Origin: Actinomadura sp. NBRC 104412
GTDB lineage: Bacteria; Actinomycetota; Actinomycetes; Streptosporangiales; Streptosporangiaceae
Reading direction: 5' to 3'
Assembly: GCF_030269515.1 (NCBI RefSeq)
Contig: NZ_BSTM01000009.1
Coordinates: 1 to 64,000 of the forward strand
Length of the DNA: 64,000 bases
Made by a program: the position numbers and the translations under genes. The notes beneath the pieces were generated by a model. It was not told the DNA's origin. It saw only the letters and a list, made by a program, of their open reading frames with translations, and ran no database searches. Shown here one piece after another: positions 18,234-26,897 of the stretch (its first letter is position 1; each line of letters begins with the position of its first letter).

Positions 18234-19022
18234 GTGCCGTTCATCAGCCTGACCACCGACTTCGGCCACGCCTACACCGCGACCTGCGCGGGCGTCATCT
18301 ACACGATCGCGCCGGGCGCGACCGTGCTCACGCTCTCCGACGAGGTCCCCGCGTACGGGATCGTCGAGGGCGCGATGCTCCTCCGGCAGGCGCTCCCGTA
18401 CCTGCCCGAGGGTGTCCACGTGGGCATCGTCGACCCGGGCGTGGGCACGGCCCGCCGTCCGATCGCGATCGTCACCGGGCGCGGGGACGTGCTGATCGGC
18501 CCCGACAACGGCCTGCTGGTCCCGGCCGCCGAGAAGCTGGGCGGGCCGGTGCGGGCGCATGTGATCGAGAACCCCTCCTTCCGGCTGCCGAGCGTGTCGG
18601 CGTCCTTCCACGGCCGCGACGTCTTCGCCCCGGCGGCCGCGCACATCGCCAAGGGCACGGACCTCGCCGACCTCGGCCCCGAGATCACCGACCCGCTGCC
18701 GCTGGACCTGCCCGCGCCCGCGATCGGCAACGGGGAACTGCGAGCCCCGATCCTCTACGTCGACCGCTTCGGGAGCCTCATCCTCAACGCCACCACCGCC
18801 GACCTGGAGGCGGCCCTCGGCCCGACGCCCCACGGCACGCAGTTGTCCGTTGACGGGGCGCCCGTCCCGTACGCGGCGACCTACGGAACGGTGCCGAAGA
18901 ACCATCCCCTGGTCTGGGAGGACTCGTCCGGGCTGCTGGGCGTCGCGGTGAACCAGGGATCGGCCGCCGAGCGTTTCGGTCTGGGCGGCGGGGACGTCGT
19001 GACCCTGCGCCGGGCACAATGA
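18234..19022 (+). CDS. S-adenosylmethionine hydrolase (SAM hydroxide adenosyltransferase)
   Basis: A member of the fluorinase/chlorinase superfamily (DUF62). These enzymes use the SAM C5' as electrophile; the common housekeeping members use water, giving adenosine and methionine. The 262 residues show the N-terminal LTTDFG metal/substrate motif, HVGIVDPGVGT, and FHGRDVFAPAAA with the His-Arg-Asp set typical of hydrolases. It begins at a GTG. Its stop overlaps the Nudix ATG by four bases, suggesting clean-up of nucleotides by both. Confidence 0.88.
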   Translation: MPFISLTTDFGHAYTATCAGVIYTIAPGATVLTLSDEVPAYGIVEGAMLLRQALPYLPEGVHVGIVDPGVGTARRPIAIVTGRGDVLIGPDNGLLVPAAEKLGGPVRAHVIENPSFRLPSVSASFHGRDVFAPAAAHIAKGTDLADLGPEITDPLPLDLPAPAIGNGELRAPILYVDRFGSLILNATTADLEAALGPTPHGTQLSVDGAPVPYAATYGTVPKNHPLVWEDSSGLLGVAVNQGSAAERFGLGGGDVVTLRRAQ

Positions 19023-19426
19023 TCGACATGCCCGACCTCGATGTGGTCGCCTGGGTGCATGCCGCCCACGGCAGGATGCTTGCGGTGCGCGCCCGCGGCC
19101 GCGACCTGCTCTACCTTCCGGGCGGCAAGCGCGAACCCGGCGAGGACGACTGGACGGCCCTCTCCCGCGAGGTGCGCGAGGAGCTGTCGGTGACCTTGGA
19201 CCGTCCCACCTTCCGCGAGCTGGGCGTCGTCCACACCACCGCCCACGACCAGCCGGCCGACACCAAGGTCAGGATGGCCTGCTTCACCGCCGCCTACCGC
19301 GGCGAGATCACGGCGACCGCGGAGGTCGACGAGTATCTCTACGTGTCACCGTCGGAGCGGGACCTTCTGGCACCCGCCGCCCAAGCCGCCCTGGACCTCG
19401 CCATCGAACGGGGACTGCTCGGCTGA
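19019..19426 (+). CDS. Nudix hydrolase
   Basis: A 135-residue protein with a full Nudix box, GGKREPGEDDWTALSREV then REELSV, which binds the Mg ions for cleaving a nucleoside diphosphate linked to another group. Substrate unknown. It is coupled to the SAM hydrolase gene by ATGA overlap. Confidence 0.88.
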   Translation: MIDMPDLDVVAWVHAAHGRMLAVRARGRDLLYLPGGKREPGEDDWTALSREVREELSVTLDRPTFRELGVVHTTAHDQPADTKVRMACFTAAYRGEITATAEVDEYLYVSPSERDLLAPAAQAALDLAIERGLLG

Positions 19427-19451
19427 AGGAAACCTCTACGCGCTCGTGTGG

Positions 19452-19524
19452 TACCCCCGAGCGGATTCGAACCGCCGTTACCGCCTTGAGAGGGCGGCGT
19501 CCTAGGCCACTAGACGACGGGGGC
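19452..19524 (-). tRNA. tRNA-Glu (CTC)
   Basis: A 73-nt cloverleaf on the minus strand: acceptor GCCCCCG against CGGGGGT, anticodon stem CCGCC/GGCGG around loop CTCTCAA (anticodon CTC), T-loop TTCGAAT, no encoded CCA. It is identical to the copy at 19710. Confidence 0.96.
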
Positions 19525-19709
19525 CAGAACAACGACCACAGCCATGATGCCCGTAAGAACACCACCCGAACAACCCGATTCCACCCAACGCGATCTTGCG
19601 ACACGAGGGCGGAGCCCGAACATCCGGGGGGTTCCAGGGACATCTCCTGGGCCGACACCAAGGTCACCGGCGCGTCACCCAAAGACGACGAGCACAACGA
19701 CCCCGGTCG

Positions 19710-19782
19710 TACCCCCGAGCGGATTCGAACCGCCGTTACCGCCTTGAGAGGGCGGCGTCCTAGGCCACTAGACGACGGGGGC
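19710..19782 (-). tRNA. tRNA-Glu (CTC), second copy
   Basis: Identical in all 73 positions to the copy 185 bp away. It is upstream of it in the direction of transcription, so both may come from one precursor that once included tRNA-Gln. Confidence 0.96.
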
Positions 19783-19848
19783 CGGAACTAACCATTGCCA
19801 GCGGCCGGCGATACGGTTGCGGAGCAACGAACAGCCTGGACCGAAGAC

Positions 19849-19892
19849 GCTGGGGTACCAGGACTCGAACCTAGACTAACTGAACCAGAATC
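19849..19892. repeat. left attachment site (tRNA-Gln remnant)
   Basis: A 44-bp copy of the 3' half of tRNA-Gln, from the anticodon loop through the acceptor end and one base beyond. The sequence diverges from the intact gene right after position 19892. Confidence 0.92.
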
Positions 19893-19945
19893 CGAACTGG
19901 CGTCCAGCGAGCCCTACTCTAGCGGTAAGTCGTGACCGCACCAAA

Positions 19946-19979
19946 CCGCTTCCAACCAGCGTCGCCCGGCTGGAAGCGG
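19946..19979 (-). terminator. terminator-like hairpin after int
   Basis: CCGCTTCCA (19946-19954) pairs with TGGAAGCGG (19971-19979) between attL and the int stop; TTTGGT follows on the minus strand. It would stop int transcription before the tRNA genes. Confidence 0.55.
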
Positions 19980-20059
19980 TCTGGCGCGATGTCCGGCCGT
20001 GTCCGGTGGTCAACGGGCGTCACTGGGCCACCGTTCCCCATCCGTTCCCAGTGGAGCCG

Positions 20060-21481
20060 CTACCCGCCCTTGAGCGCTTCGGCGATCCGCCGGCGAGCGG
20101 CGGCATCCTGCCCAACCATGCACTTGGCGTACGTCTTGAGCAGCACGTCTACGCTGTTGCCTGCCCACTCGGCCACCTGCTTGGGCGGGATGCCCGCGTT
20201 GAGCCACGTCGACAGGCACGTGTGCCGCAGGTCGTAGGGCCGCTTCATGAGCGGTGAGTCCTGTTCTTTGGCCGTGAGCACCTTCTCCCGGGCACGGCCG
20301 AACACCTTGCGGATGGTCTCGCCGGGGACGACATCGGCCCGGACCCCACGGAACAGCCGGCCCTCCTTGCCCGTCCCGAACTCCTCCAGGTGGCGACGGA
20401 ACAGCCGGACCTGGACCGGCGGTATGGGGATGGGACCGCGGGTCTCCCCCTCGGCGCGGTGCTTGGGCATCTCGCGGCTATCCCGCCGTTCGCCGCTGTC
20501 CGTCCAATCACGCGCCACCTCCGGCGCGACGGGGCCGACGTACAGCTCTCCCCAGTCCTCTTCTTCCGACGGGTCCTCGTACGTCCCCGTGGCCGGATTC
20601 AGGACGCGCGTCGGCAGGATGAGATTGTGCTCCGCAATCTCCACCGCTTCCTCGGGGCGCAGACCGCAGTAGAGCATTGCCCCGAACAGCGCCACGAGTC
20701 GCCGACCGCTCGGGTCCTGCTTTTCGACGGCGGCCAGGAACGCGCGTCCTTGCGCCGGGTTGATGACCGAACGGCGGTCCACTTCGCTCGATGCTCTGAC
20801 GGTAATCCACTTCCGGCCTGTCAACGGGTTCGCCAGCAGCGCTTTACGCAGAACCGCGTATTCGAGCGCGTTATGCAGGATGCCGCGATACTTCTTCACT
20901 GTCACGGCTGCCATCCGCTTGCCATCCTGCCGTGTGGTGATGGCATCTAGAACGGACTCCAGTACCTCGGGGTCGGCCAGGACATCAACGTTGGGCAAGT
21001 TCTGAGAAACCCACTTGAGAACGGAAATGACGTGTTCCGGTGCGTGCGGGCGCTGTTTCGTGTTGTACGCCCATCTGCTGAGCGCGTGACGTATCGCCTT
21101 GTCGTCCGGGCGCCCGCGGTCGGCCTTGAGCAGAGCCACCGTCGCCAGCATGAGCACACGGGCGATGTCCGCACGATGCTTGGCGGAAGCGTCCTTCCAC
21201 TTCCTGTCCGCGAACGCACAGGCGAACTCGTACCAACTCATGCGGTTCGTTGCCCGCTGCCAGGAGACAGGGCGGCCGGTGCTAAGGCTAAAAGCCTCCC
21301 CTTTACGTGCAGCCGACACTAGGTCAGACCGGAAGCTATCCGCTTGAGCGGACTTCTTGAAAGGCTCGCGAAAGGTTTGCGTTCCCACCTTCCAGCCGAC
21401 GCGATACGAGGTGACCTTACCGGCGGCGTTCTTACGCGCCTCTATGGCGTAAACGCTGACGTTGTAACTCGTGTCGGCCAT
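20060..21481 (-). CDS. int: tyrosine site-specific integrase
   Basis: Catalyses insertion and excision of the element at tRNA-Gln. The start MADTSYNV (21481) overlaps the xis stop (TGATG), giving 473 residues. Domains: N-terminal arm-binding part, SAM-like core-binding domain (about 75-200), catalytic domain with Arg in GLRPEEA, the DLRH box in PYDLRHTCLSTWLNAGI, WAGNS and the nucleophile Tyr in KTYAKC. It lies beside attL, as usual for pSAM2-type elements. Confidence 0.95.
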   Translation of the reverse strand: MADTSYNVSVYAIEARKNAAGKVTSYRVGWKVGTQTFREPFKKSAQADSFRSDLVSAARKGEAFSLSTGRPVSWQRATNRMSWYEFACAFADRKWKDASAKHRADIARVLMLATVALLKADRGRPDDKAIRHALSRWAYNTKQRPHAPEHVISVLKWVSQNLPNVDVLADPEVLESVLDAITTRQDGKRMAAVTVKKYRGILHNALEYAVLRKALLANPLTGRKWITVRASSEVDRRSVINPAQGRAFLAAVEKQDPSGRRLVALFGAMLYCGLRPEEAVEIAEHNLILPTRVLNPATGTYEDPSEEEDWGELYVGPVAPEVARDWTDSGERRDSREMPKHRAEGETRGPIPIPPVQVRLFRRHLEEFGTGKEGRLFRGVRADVVPGETIRKVFGRAREKVLTAKEQDSPLMKRPYDLRHTCLSTWLNAGIPPKQVAEWAGNSVDVLLKTYAKCMVGQDAAARRRIAEALKGG

Positions 21482-21681
21482 CAGGCGTCCACCTTGCGCT
21501 CTTCCCACCAGCGGTCAAGGTCGTCCCGGCTGACGCGCAGCTCGCCGTTGCCGATTTTGTAGCAGGGCGGCGCGATGCCCTTAGCCCGCCACTCGTAGAA
21601 CGTCGATCGTGAGATCTTAATCTCTGCGCATACCTCGGCCAGTGTGAGTTTCTCGTTGGAACGAATTACCGTCTTCTTCAC
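21481..21681 (-). CDS. xis: excisionase-like HTH protein
   Basis: A 66-residue MerR/AlpA-type winged helix: LTLAEVCAEIKISRSTFYEWRA is quoted in part as EIKISRSTFYEWRAKG, followed by LRVSRDDLDRWWEE. The GTG at 21681 is preferred because GAGGA lies seven bases upstream; the open frame runs much further without coding character. Such proteins bend att DNA to bias Int toward excision. It is translationally coupled to int. Confidence 0.85.
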   Translation of the reverse strand: MKKTVIRSNEKLTLAEVCAEIKISRSTFYEWRAKGIAPPCYKIGNGELRVSRDDLDRWWEERKVDA

Positions 21682-21790
21682 GGGCGTCCTCGCTTCTGAG
21701 GAGGCGGTCGGAGTTGCTGCGGGGTTGCCGTCGCCGACGGCGTGCTTGGTGGCGTGTGCGCCGGCGCCGGGTCGAGGCGGGCCAGGGGTA

Positions 21791-21953
21791 GCCGTCCCAG
21801 CCGTCCCAGGGTCGTTTTCGCTGGTCAGCCCTGGGACGGCTTTTCGGGTGGGACGGCTTGAGCCGTCCCAGGGACGTCCGGTGGGACGGCTCAAGCCGTC
21901 CCAGGGGGTGAAGCCGTCCCGGGGCTGACCTGGGGCGGGACGGCTGGGACGGG
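21791..21953. repeat. palindrome array, candidate replication or control site
   Basis: The octamer GCCGTCCC or its complement occurs nine or more times in about 160 bp. Two 22-bp near-perfect palindromes, TGGGACGGCT-N2-AGCCGTCCCA, lie at 21849-21870 and 21882-21903. The array spans the xis-rep gap and the end of rep. It resembles iterons or an operator cluster. Confidence 0.65.
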
Positions 21954-23099
21954 TGGGACGCCTACCCCTGGGAGGGTGAGCACGGTGGCCGGTGCGGCGT
22001 TGTCGTCGGCGGGGTCGTCGGCGGGGCAGTAGCGCGCCCATGCGTCGAGGAAGTCGGCGCGCTGGTAGCCCTTGGCCTGGCCTCCACCGGGGAAGCGGAT
22101 GTTGGCGGATCGGATGTCGTATTCGCGCAACAGCGCGCCGAGCCGCATGGCGGTCAGCCCGTTGGGGCCGTAGTCGGCCCAGGGCGCTTCCGGGTCGGCC
22201 TTGAGCCGCTCCAGAAGCACCGATGTGGGAAGGGCGTTGTCGGCGCCGAACGCGGCGCGGCAGTCGGCCAGCAGGCGGAGCCGGGGTGAGGGTTGGCCGT
22301 TGTCGTCGGCCTCGGCGGTGAGGGCCAGGACGGCGGCGCGGGCGCGTTCGGGCCAGCGCCCGCCGGCGAGGTCGGCAACAGCCACGAGGGGCTCCCACGT
22401 GTCGGCGGCGCGGTCCTCGACCGGCATGGGAGGTTCGGCGACCTCCAGGGCAGCCAGGTTGCCGCGGAGCCAGCGGTTAAGCTCGTCGGCCAGGTTGCGC
22501 AGCGGTGGGCGGTCGCGGCGGTGCCGGAAGGGGGCGACGGCCTCGCCGGGGGCGCGGCGGCGCATGCGGATGACGACGGCGCGGTCTTCGATGGTGTCGG
22601 GCATGGCGCCGATGCCGGCGAGCGCGGCCATGGCGAAGGTGGGGATGGATTCGACGGTGTTGCGGTTGGCGTCGTAGCGCTTGGCCGGGCGGTTGCGCTG
22701 GTGTCCGGCGTTGAGCAGCCCGCGCAGATCCTCGTTGCCCTCGGCCTTGGCGCCAAAGATGGTGTCGGCCTCGTCCACGAGCAGGGTGGGCGGGTCGGCG
22801 GTGATGGACCGGTAGACCGCGGCCGGACTGCTGTTGACCGTGATGAACGGCTCGTGACACGTGGCCTCCACCATGTCCAGAAGGCGGGACTTGCCGCACC
22901 GCTTCTCCGGTGCCCGGATCACCAGCCGCGGGGCGTGCGGCCAGGCCGGTTGCGCGTGCGTGGCGGCGATCCACAGCGTGACCGCATCGGCGGCGTAGCT
23001 GCTGGGCAGGATCACATACCGGGTGAGGGCGACGCGGAGCTTGTCCAGCAGGGCGGCACCGTCGATCGGCTGCCGGTCGGCGGGGTGAGTGTGGGTCAT
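21891..23099 (-). CDS. AICE replication-associated ATPase (DUF3631)
   Basis: A 402-residue protein whose ATG at 23099 overlaps the primase stop (ATGA). A P-loop-like segment, RAPEKRCGKSRLLDMVEA, and Walker B LLVDEAD lie in the first third, followed by DRAVVIRMRRR, matching DUF3631 ATPases of actinomycete elements. The C-terminal part likely binds DNA; the last 30 residues are Pro-rich and run into the palindrome array. It probably acts as the replicative helicase or initiator with the adjacent primase. Confidence 0.82.
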   Translation of the reverse strand: MTHTHPADRQPIDGAALLDKLRVALTRYVILPSSYAADAVTLWIAATHAQPAWPHAPRLVIRAPEKRCGKSRLLDMVEATCHEPFITVNSSPAAVYRSITADPPTLLVDEADTIFGAKAEGNEDLRGLLNAGHQRNRPAKRYDANRNTVESIPTFAMAALAGIGAMPDTIEDRAVVIRMRRRAPGEAVAPFRHRRDRPPLRNLADELNRWLRGNLAALEVAEPPMPVEDRAADTWEPLVAVADLAGGRWPERARAAVLALTAEADDNGQPSPRLRLLADCRAAFGADNALPTSVLLERLKADPEAPWADYGPNGLTAMRLGALLREYDIRSANIRFPGGGQAKGYQRADFLDAWARYCPADDPADDNAAPATVLTLPGVGVPPVPAVPPQVSPGTASPPGTA

Positions 23100-24265
23100 G
23101 CTGCGTTCCCCCTGGTGATGGTGCGCGGGTTGCGGGTGCCGGCGGCGAGCGCGGACCGGATGGTGGCGCGGGCGTCGGCGGGTGTGAAGGCGTTGGGGCC
23201 GGTGCAGAAGTGGACGGCGGCGGCGTTCCATAGCGCGTCGTTGGCGGCCTCTTCGGGGAGCACGCCGGCGCCGACCAGGCGGCCGAGGTTGTAGGCGGCT
23301 TTGTTGAGGGCGTGGTTGCGGCCACCGGTCACGGCGCCGGTCACCCGTGCCAACTCCCCCTTGAGTGCCGCTTGGACGTAGGCGGGCAGGTCGGCCACCT
23401 GCGCGCGGCCGGTGGGGGCACTCAAGGGAGGGGGTGGCGGGGTGCGTGCGGTGGTCAGCAGGTCGGCTAGCCAGGGCGGTAGCGGCGCCGGCGGCCGGTC
23501 GTTGACGACCTGGTAGGCGCCGGTGCCGTCGGGCAGGTTCACCACGCTTCCGGGTGCCACGACGTAGCCGCCGGCGGCGCGGGTGTCGATCAGCCAGCCC
23601 AGGCCGGTGCGGTGCCGTCCGGTGGTGTTGCGCAGCTCGGCGCCGGGCGGTGCGGTGAAGTACAGGTGGGTGCCTCCCGTGGCCGTTCGAACGGTGAAGG
23701 TGTCGGCGGGGTAGGGCTGGCCGTGCCGGTCGGCGAGCGCGGCGAGCACCTGGGCGCCGTCGGCGGCGCCGGCCCATTCGGGCGGCGGGCTCTGGCCGGG
23801 CTTGGGCCGGTCGAGGTCGATCACGACCAGCCCGGAGGGGCCGCACGCGATCCCGACGTTGAGGGAGGGTCGGTGCTGCCAGCACCGTTGGATGCGGGCG
23901 CGGTCGGCGGTGGCGCGGCCCTCCCAGTCGGCCACCGCCGGCGGCTTTTTGACCCGGGGGCGGATGGGGAAGACGCGCCATCCCCGCTCGGCGCACGCCA
24001 GCGCGGCGGCCAACAGGTCCCCATCACGGTCCTGCGCGGGCGCGGCGGGGTCATTGACGAGTTGCGCCGTCTGGGCGTCGGCACCTGGCCGGGTGCCCGA
24101 CGCTGCGCGTGCGGCGGCCTCGGCGCACGTCTTGTGGGAGGGTCGGCCGGACTCGTCGAGGCAGAACGCGCCGCGCCCGCAGCGGATGCAGGGCAGGCGG
24201 TGCCCTCCGCCGAAGTGCTGCGCATCGCGCCAGTCCAGACCACTGGCGGGCGTGGGGGTGGTCAT
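23096..24265 (-). CDS. bifunctional DNA primase/polymerase
   Basis: A 389-residue archaeo-eukaryotic-type primase (prim-pol family). The N-terminus has a four-Cys zinc module (CIRCGRGAFC then C about 11 on). The catalytic core shows WRVFPIRPRVKKPP, the metal site VVIDLDRP, and TATGGTHLYF. It would prime and copy element DNA after excision. It overlaps the DUF3631 gene by four bases. Confidence 0.9.
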   Translation of the reverse strand: MTTPTPASGLDWRDAQHFGGGHRLPCIRCGRGAFCLDESGRPSHKTCAEAAARAASGTRPGADAQTAQLVNDPAAPAQDRDGDLLAAALACAERGWRVFPIRPRVKKPPAVADWEGRATADRARIQRCWQHRPSLNVGIACGPSGLVVIDLDRPKPGQSPPPEWAGAADGAQVLAALADRHGQPYPADTFTVRTATGGTHLYFTAPPGAELRNTTGRHRTGLGWLIDTRAAGGYVVAPGSVVNLPDGTGAYQVVNDRPPAPLPPWLADLLTTARTPPPPPLSAPTGRAQVADLPAYVQAALKGELARVTGAVTGGRNHALNKAAYNLGRLVGAGVLPEEAANDALWNAAAVHFCTGPNAFTPADARATIRSALAAGTRNPRTITRGNAA

Positions 24266-24468
24266 GTGGGTTTCCTCAGTCCTCGGAAGGGGCGGACGGC
24301 AGCCGACCCGTCCGCGCGGCGTATGGCGACGTTGCGGGGCGCGGTGCCGGACGGGCCGTGCCAGTGCAGCCAGGGCGGGCAGGCCGGGGCCGGGTCGGTC
24401 TTGGACGGGGGCCGCCAGCGGGCCAGGACGGTGACCGGGCGGCCGGCTTCCAGGTAGGTCGTCCTCAC
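24262..24468 (-). CDS. small AICE protein, unknown function
   Basis: A 68-residue protein from the GTG at 24468, which overlaps the methyltransferase stop (GTGA). The other end overlaps the primase ATG. It is basic, with WLHWHGPSGTAPRNVAIRR and no cysteines or spans. Tight overlaps on both sides support it as a real gene; no family recognised. Confidence 0.6.
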   Translation of the reverse strand: MRTTYLEAGRPVTVLARWRPPSKTDPAPACPPWLHWHGPSGTAPRNVAIRRADGSAAVRPFRGLRKPT

Positions 24469-25322
24469 GCGACCCCCTCGGGTTTCGCCGTGGTGGAACA
24501 CGACGCGTCGTACGGGGCCTCAGACGACGCGTCGTCTCCAGCTGGGAGCGACGGGTCGGGGCGGCCGGTGAAGATGGCCCAGGCGCGGGTCACGGCGCCC
24601 GAGCCGGGGAACAGGTCGTCCAGGGTGTCGCCGGGGGCGGCGCCCAGCAGGTCGAAGACCCAGCGGCAGAACGCGGCGGGTTTGGCGCCGATCACCCTGC
24701 CCGGCAGGGTCGTCATCGGCGCGACCCCGTGCACGAGGGAGTCCACCCGACGTGTCGCGTCCGCCGGTGGACGCGACACATCCGATGGGCGGCCACCTGA
24801 GTAGATGACCGGTTCCCAGGCGTTGAGCGGCCACCGTGCGGGGGTGGGGCGCTCGCCCTTGTGCCAGGCGGCCACGCGGACCCCGGGCGGGCACAGCGCC
24901 AGCACGGCGGGCAGCGCGGCGGCCGAGGTCGACAACGCCCACCCGTCATAGGTGGCCAACCGGGCGATGAGCGCGGCGTGGTCGACTTCCCCGGCGTAGT
25001 CGCGGTGGCCGCGGTACAGCCGGGCATTCCCCGGATAGGGCGGGTCGGCGTAGGCCAGCCGTAGCGGACGGCCGCCCGCGACGGCTCCCCCCTCGTGAGT
25101 GCCGATGGTGCGGGTGAAGCGGTGCCGGGCTTGGCGGCACCGGGTCGAGCAGCACACCGCGTCCCGCCGCATGGTCACTGGGATCGGTCCCTGGCACCAG
25201 GCGCACACCCGTCGCGTCCCGCCATCGGTAGCCGACTCGTCTTGCTCGGCGTGGCCGGTGACGAACTGGGCGGCGTGCTCGGCGGCGCGGGCGGCCTCGG
25301 CCGTGGTCATCGGCCGCGTCAT
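24465..25322 (-). CDS. DNA methyltransferase, adenine-N6 type
   Basis: A 285-residue protein. The N-terminus carries a zinc motif (CAWCQGPIPVTMRRDAVCC quoted in part as CAWC and CCSTRC). The catalytic motif is YADPPYPG (DPPY type) and the SAM motif DDLFPGSGAVTRAW lies near the C-terminus, giving a permuted order as in phage MTases. It probably protects transferring DNA from restriction. The C-terminal DDASSEAPYDAS stretch comes from a 46-bp repeat shared with the Spd-like gene. An 11-bp perfect inverted repeat (24752-24762, 24769-24779) sits inside the gene. Confidence 0.85.
   Translation of the reverse strand: MTRPMTTAEAARAAEHAAQFVTGHAEQDESATDGGTRRVCAWCQGPIPVTMRRDAVCCSTRCRQARHRFTRTIGTHEGGAVAGGRPLRLAYADPPYPGNARLYRGHRDYAGEVDHAALIARLATYDGWALSTSAAALPAVLALCPPGVRVAAWHKGERPTPARWPLNAWEPVIYSGGRPSDVSRPPADATRRVDSLVHGVAPMTTLPGRVIGAKPAAFCRWVFDLLGAAPGDTLDDLFPGSGAVTRAWAIFTGRPDPSLPAGDDASSEAPYDASCSTTAKPEGVA
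24501..24546. repeat. 46-bp element repeat, copy 1
   Basis: It contains the 12-bp palindrome ACGACGCGTCGT twice. It matches 31163-31211 at about 41 of 46 positions; both copies encode a D-A-S-S-E-A peptide. Confidence 0.6.
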
Positions 25323-26350
25323 GCCGCATCACCGTGCCCGGTGGTGGCGTGAGCGTCGGCCAGCAGGGCAGCCAGGGCTGCGGCGCCCTGCTGGGGCACC
25401 ACGCCGTTGCCCAGCAGGGTGAGTTGCCGGTTGCGGGACAGGCCGGGCACGGCGGTGACCCACCCGTCCGGCAGGCCCATCAGCCACTCGACGAACCGGG
25501 GGGCTAGCCGGGGCCGTCCGGCTCGTCCGGGTTCAGTGGGATCTGGAGCTGTCCGGCCGGTGATGTGCTCCCATCGGGCGATGGCGGGCGCGTAGCGTCC
25601 CCAGCGAGCAACGTCGGCAGGGACGGGCCGCCGGTCCGGGTCGGCAGGTCGGTACCCTTGCCGTCCCTGGCGGTCGGTGTGGGCAGCAGCGTCACGGCCG
25701 AGGGCAACATCAGGTCGCCCTTGCTGCCGCGCTGGTTGGGGCCGCCCTTGGTGCCGTCCGTCGCGCGGGGCGTGGGCAGCAGCATCACGGCGGTGCGCAG
25801 GTCCGGGCCGCCCTGCCCATGGGTGCCGGGGCCGTTGGTGTCGGAGGTGCGCGGGGTCGGCAGCAACGAGAAACCAGCGGTCCCGGCGGTGTGGGGCGCC
25901 GATGTCGGACGCGCGTACACATGCCCATCGAGCATCAAGCCCGAGGGCGGCAAGGTCGGCGAGCACGACGTCAAGTCCGGGACGCCGGGCAACGATGGCT
26001 GCGACGTTCTCCAGGACGAGGTAGCGGGGTCGTAGAACGCCCACGGCGTCGGCGATGTGGTGCCAGAGTCCACTACGGGTCCCTTTCCGGATACCGGCGC
26101 CCTGGCCGGCGTATGACAGGTCTTGGCAGGGGAAACCCGCGCACAGCACGTCCACGCGCGGCACGGCGGTGAAGTCGACGGCGGCCAGGTCCCCGAGGTT
26201 GGGCACCTGGGGGAAGCGGTGGGCCAGGACGGCGGCGGCGCCGGGGTCGGGGTCGGCCACCCACGCGGTGCGGGCGCCGAACACGCGCGCGGCGGCCAGG
26301 TCGAGCCCGCCGTAGCCCGAGCACAGCGAACCCAGTGTCAGGCCGGTCAT
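25319..26350 (-). CDS. DNA (cytosine-5) methyltransferase
   Basis: A 343-residue Dcm-type enzyme: SAM motif GSLCSGYGGLDLA, catalytic Cys in AGFPCQDLS, ENV motif VLENVAA, and RASDIGAPHRRDRWFLVA. The target-recognition part (about 180-255) is low-complexity His/Arg/Asp-rich; the C-terminal motif GNGVVPQQ follows. A second open frame of 189 codons (25504-26073) lies inside it. It overlaps neighbours by ATGA at both ends, so one polycistron is likely. Probable role: anti-restriction. Confidence 0.9.
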   Translation of the reverse strand: MTGLTLGSLCSGYGGLDLAAARVFGARTAWVADPDPGAAAVLAHRFPQVPNLGDLAAVDFTAVPRVDVLCAGFPCQDLSYAGQGAGIRKGTRSGLWHHIADAVGVLRPRYLVLENVAAIVARRPGLDVVLADLAALGLDARWACVRASDIGAPHRRDRWFLVAADPAHLRHQRPRHPWAGRPGPAHRRDAAAHAPRDGRHQGRPQPARQQGRPDVALGRDAAAHTDRQGRQGYRPADPDRRPVPADVARWGRYAPAIARWEHITGRTAPDPTEPGRAGRPRLAPRFVEWLMGLPDGWVTAVPGLSRNRQLTLLGNGVVPQQGAAALAALLADAHATTGHGDAA

Positions 26351-26703
26351 GCCGCCCCCTCACCAGGCAGGATGATCAGGCCCTCGGGGGTGAGGGTGAA
26401 CTCGTGCCCGTCCGGGCAGATCCACAGGTCCCCGCCCTCGTCCGGGTCGAGCGCGGCCCATACGGTGCCGGGGCGGTCGCAGGTGGGGCAGTCGGGGCCG
26501 TCCAGGACGGGCCACAGCGTGGTGCGGATGGTCCAGTCGGCGGGGCAGGCGTGGCAGTGCCACACGCTGACCTCGGTGCCGTCCAAGGAGGTGGCCGAGC
26601 CGATCCATTCCACGTCGGTGGGTCGGTCGCAGCGCGGGCAGTCCGGGCCGGTCAGCAGGGGCCATTGCTCGGCGGGCGGGACAGGTGGCCGGTTGTGAGT
26701 CAT
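26347..26703 (-). CDS. zinc-ribbon AICE protein
   Basis: A 118-residue protein with repeated CxxC pairs (CPRC, CHAC, CPTC), two similar halves each opening with LxGPDCPxCDRP, so it looks internally duplicated. It probably binds zinc and perhaps DNA. It is coupled to the dcm gene by ATGA. Function unknown. Confidence 0.7.
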   Translation of the reverse strand: MTHNRPPVPPAEQWPLLTGPDCPRCDRPTDVEWIGSATSLDGTEVSVWHCHACPADWTIRTTLWPVLDGPDCPTCDRPGTVWAALDPDEGGDLWICPDGHEFTLTPEGLIILPGEGAA

Positions 26704-26897
26704 GATGGTGGGTGCCTCTTTCCAGGGCTCGGCGGTGGCTTGCGGGTCTCCGTTGGGGTCCGTGATCGGTTGGGGTAGGGCGGTCCGGCGGCGTGCTTGG
26801 TGGCTGTGCGTCGGACCGCCCGTTGCGCTCAGCCGCCGCGCAGTCGGCGAGGCGGACGGTTCATCGCGCTCCCCCTAGGGGTGCGGGTCGGGCAGGG

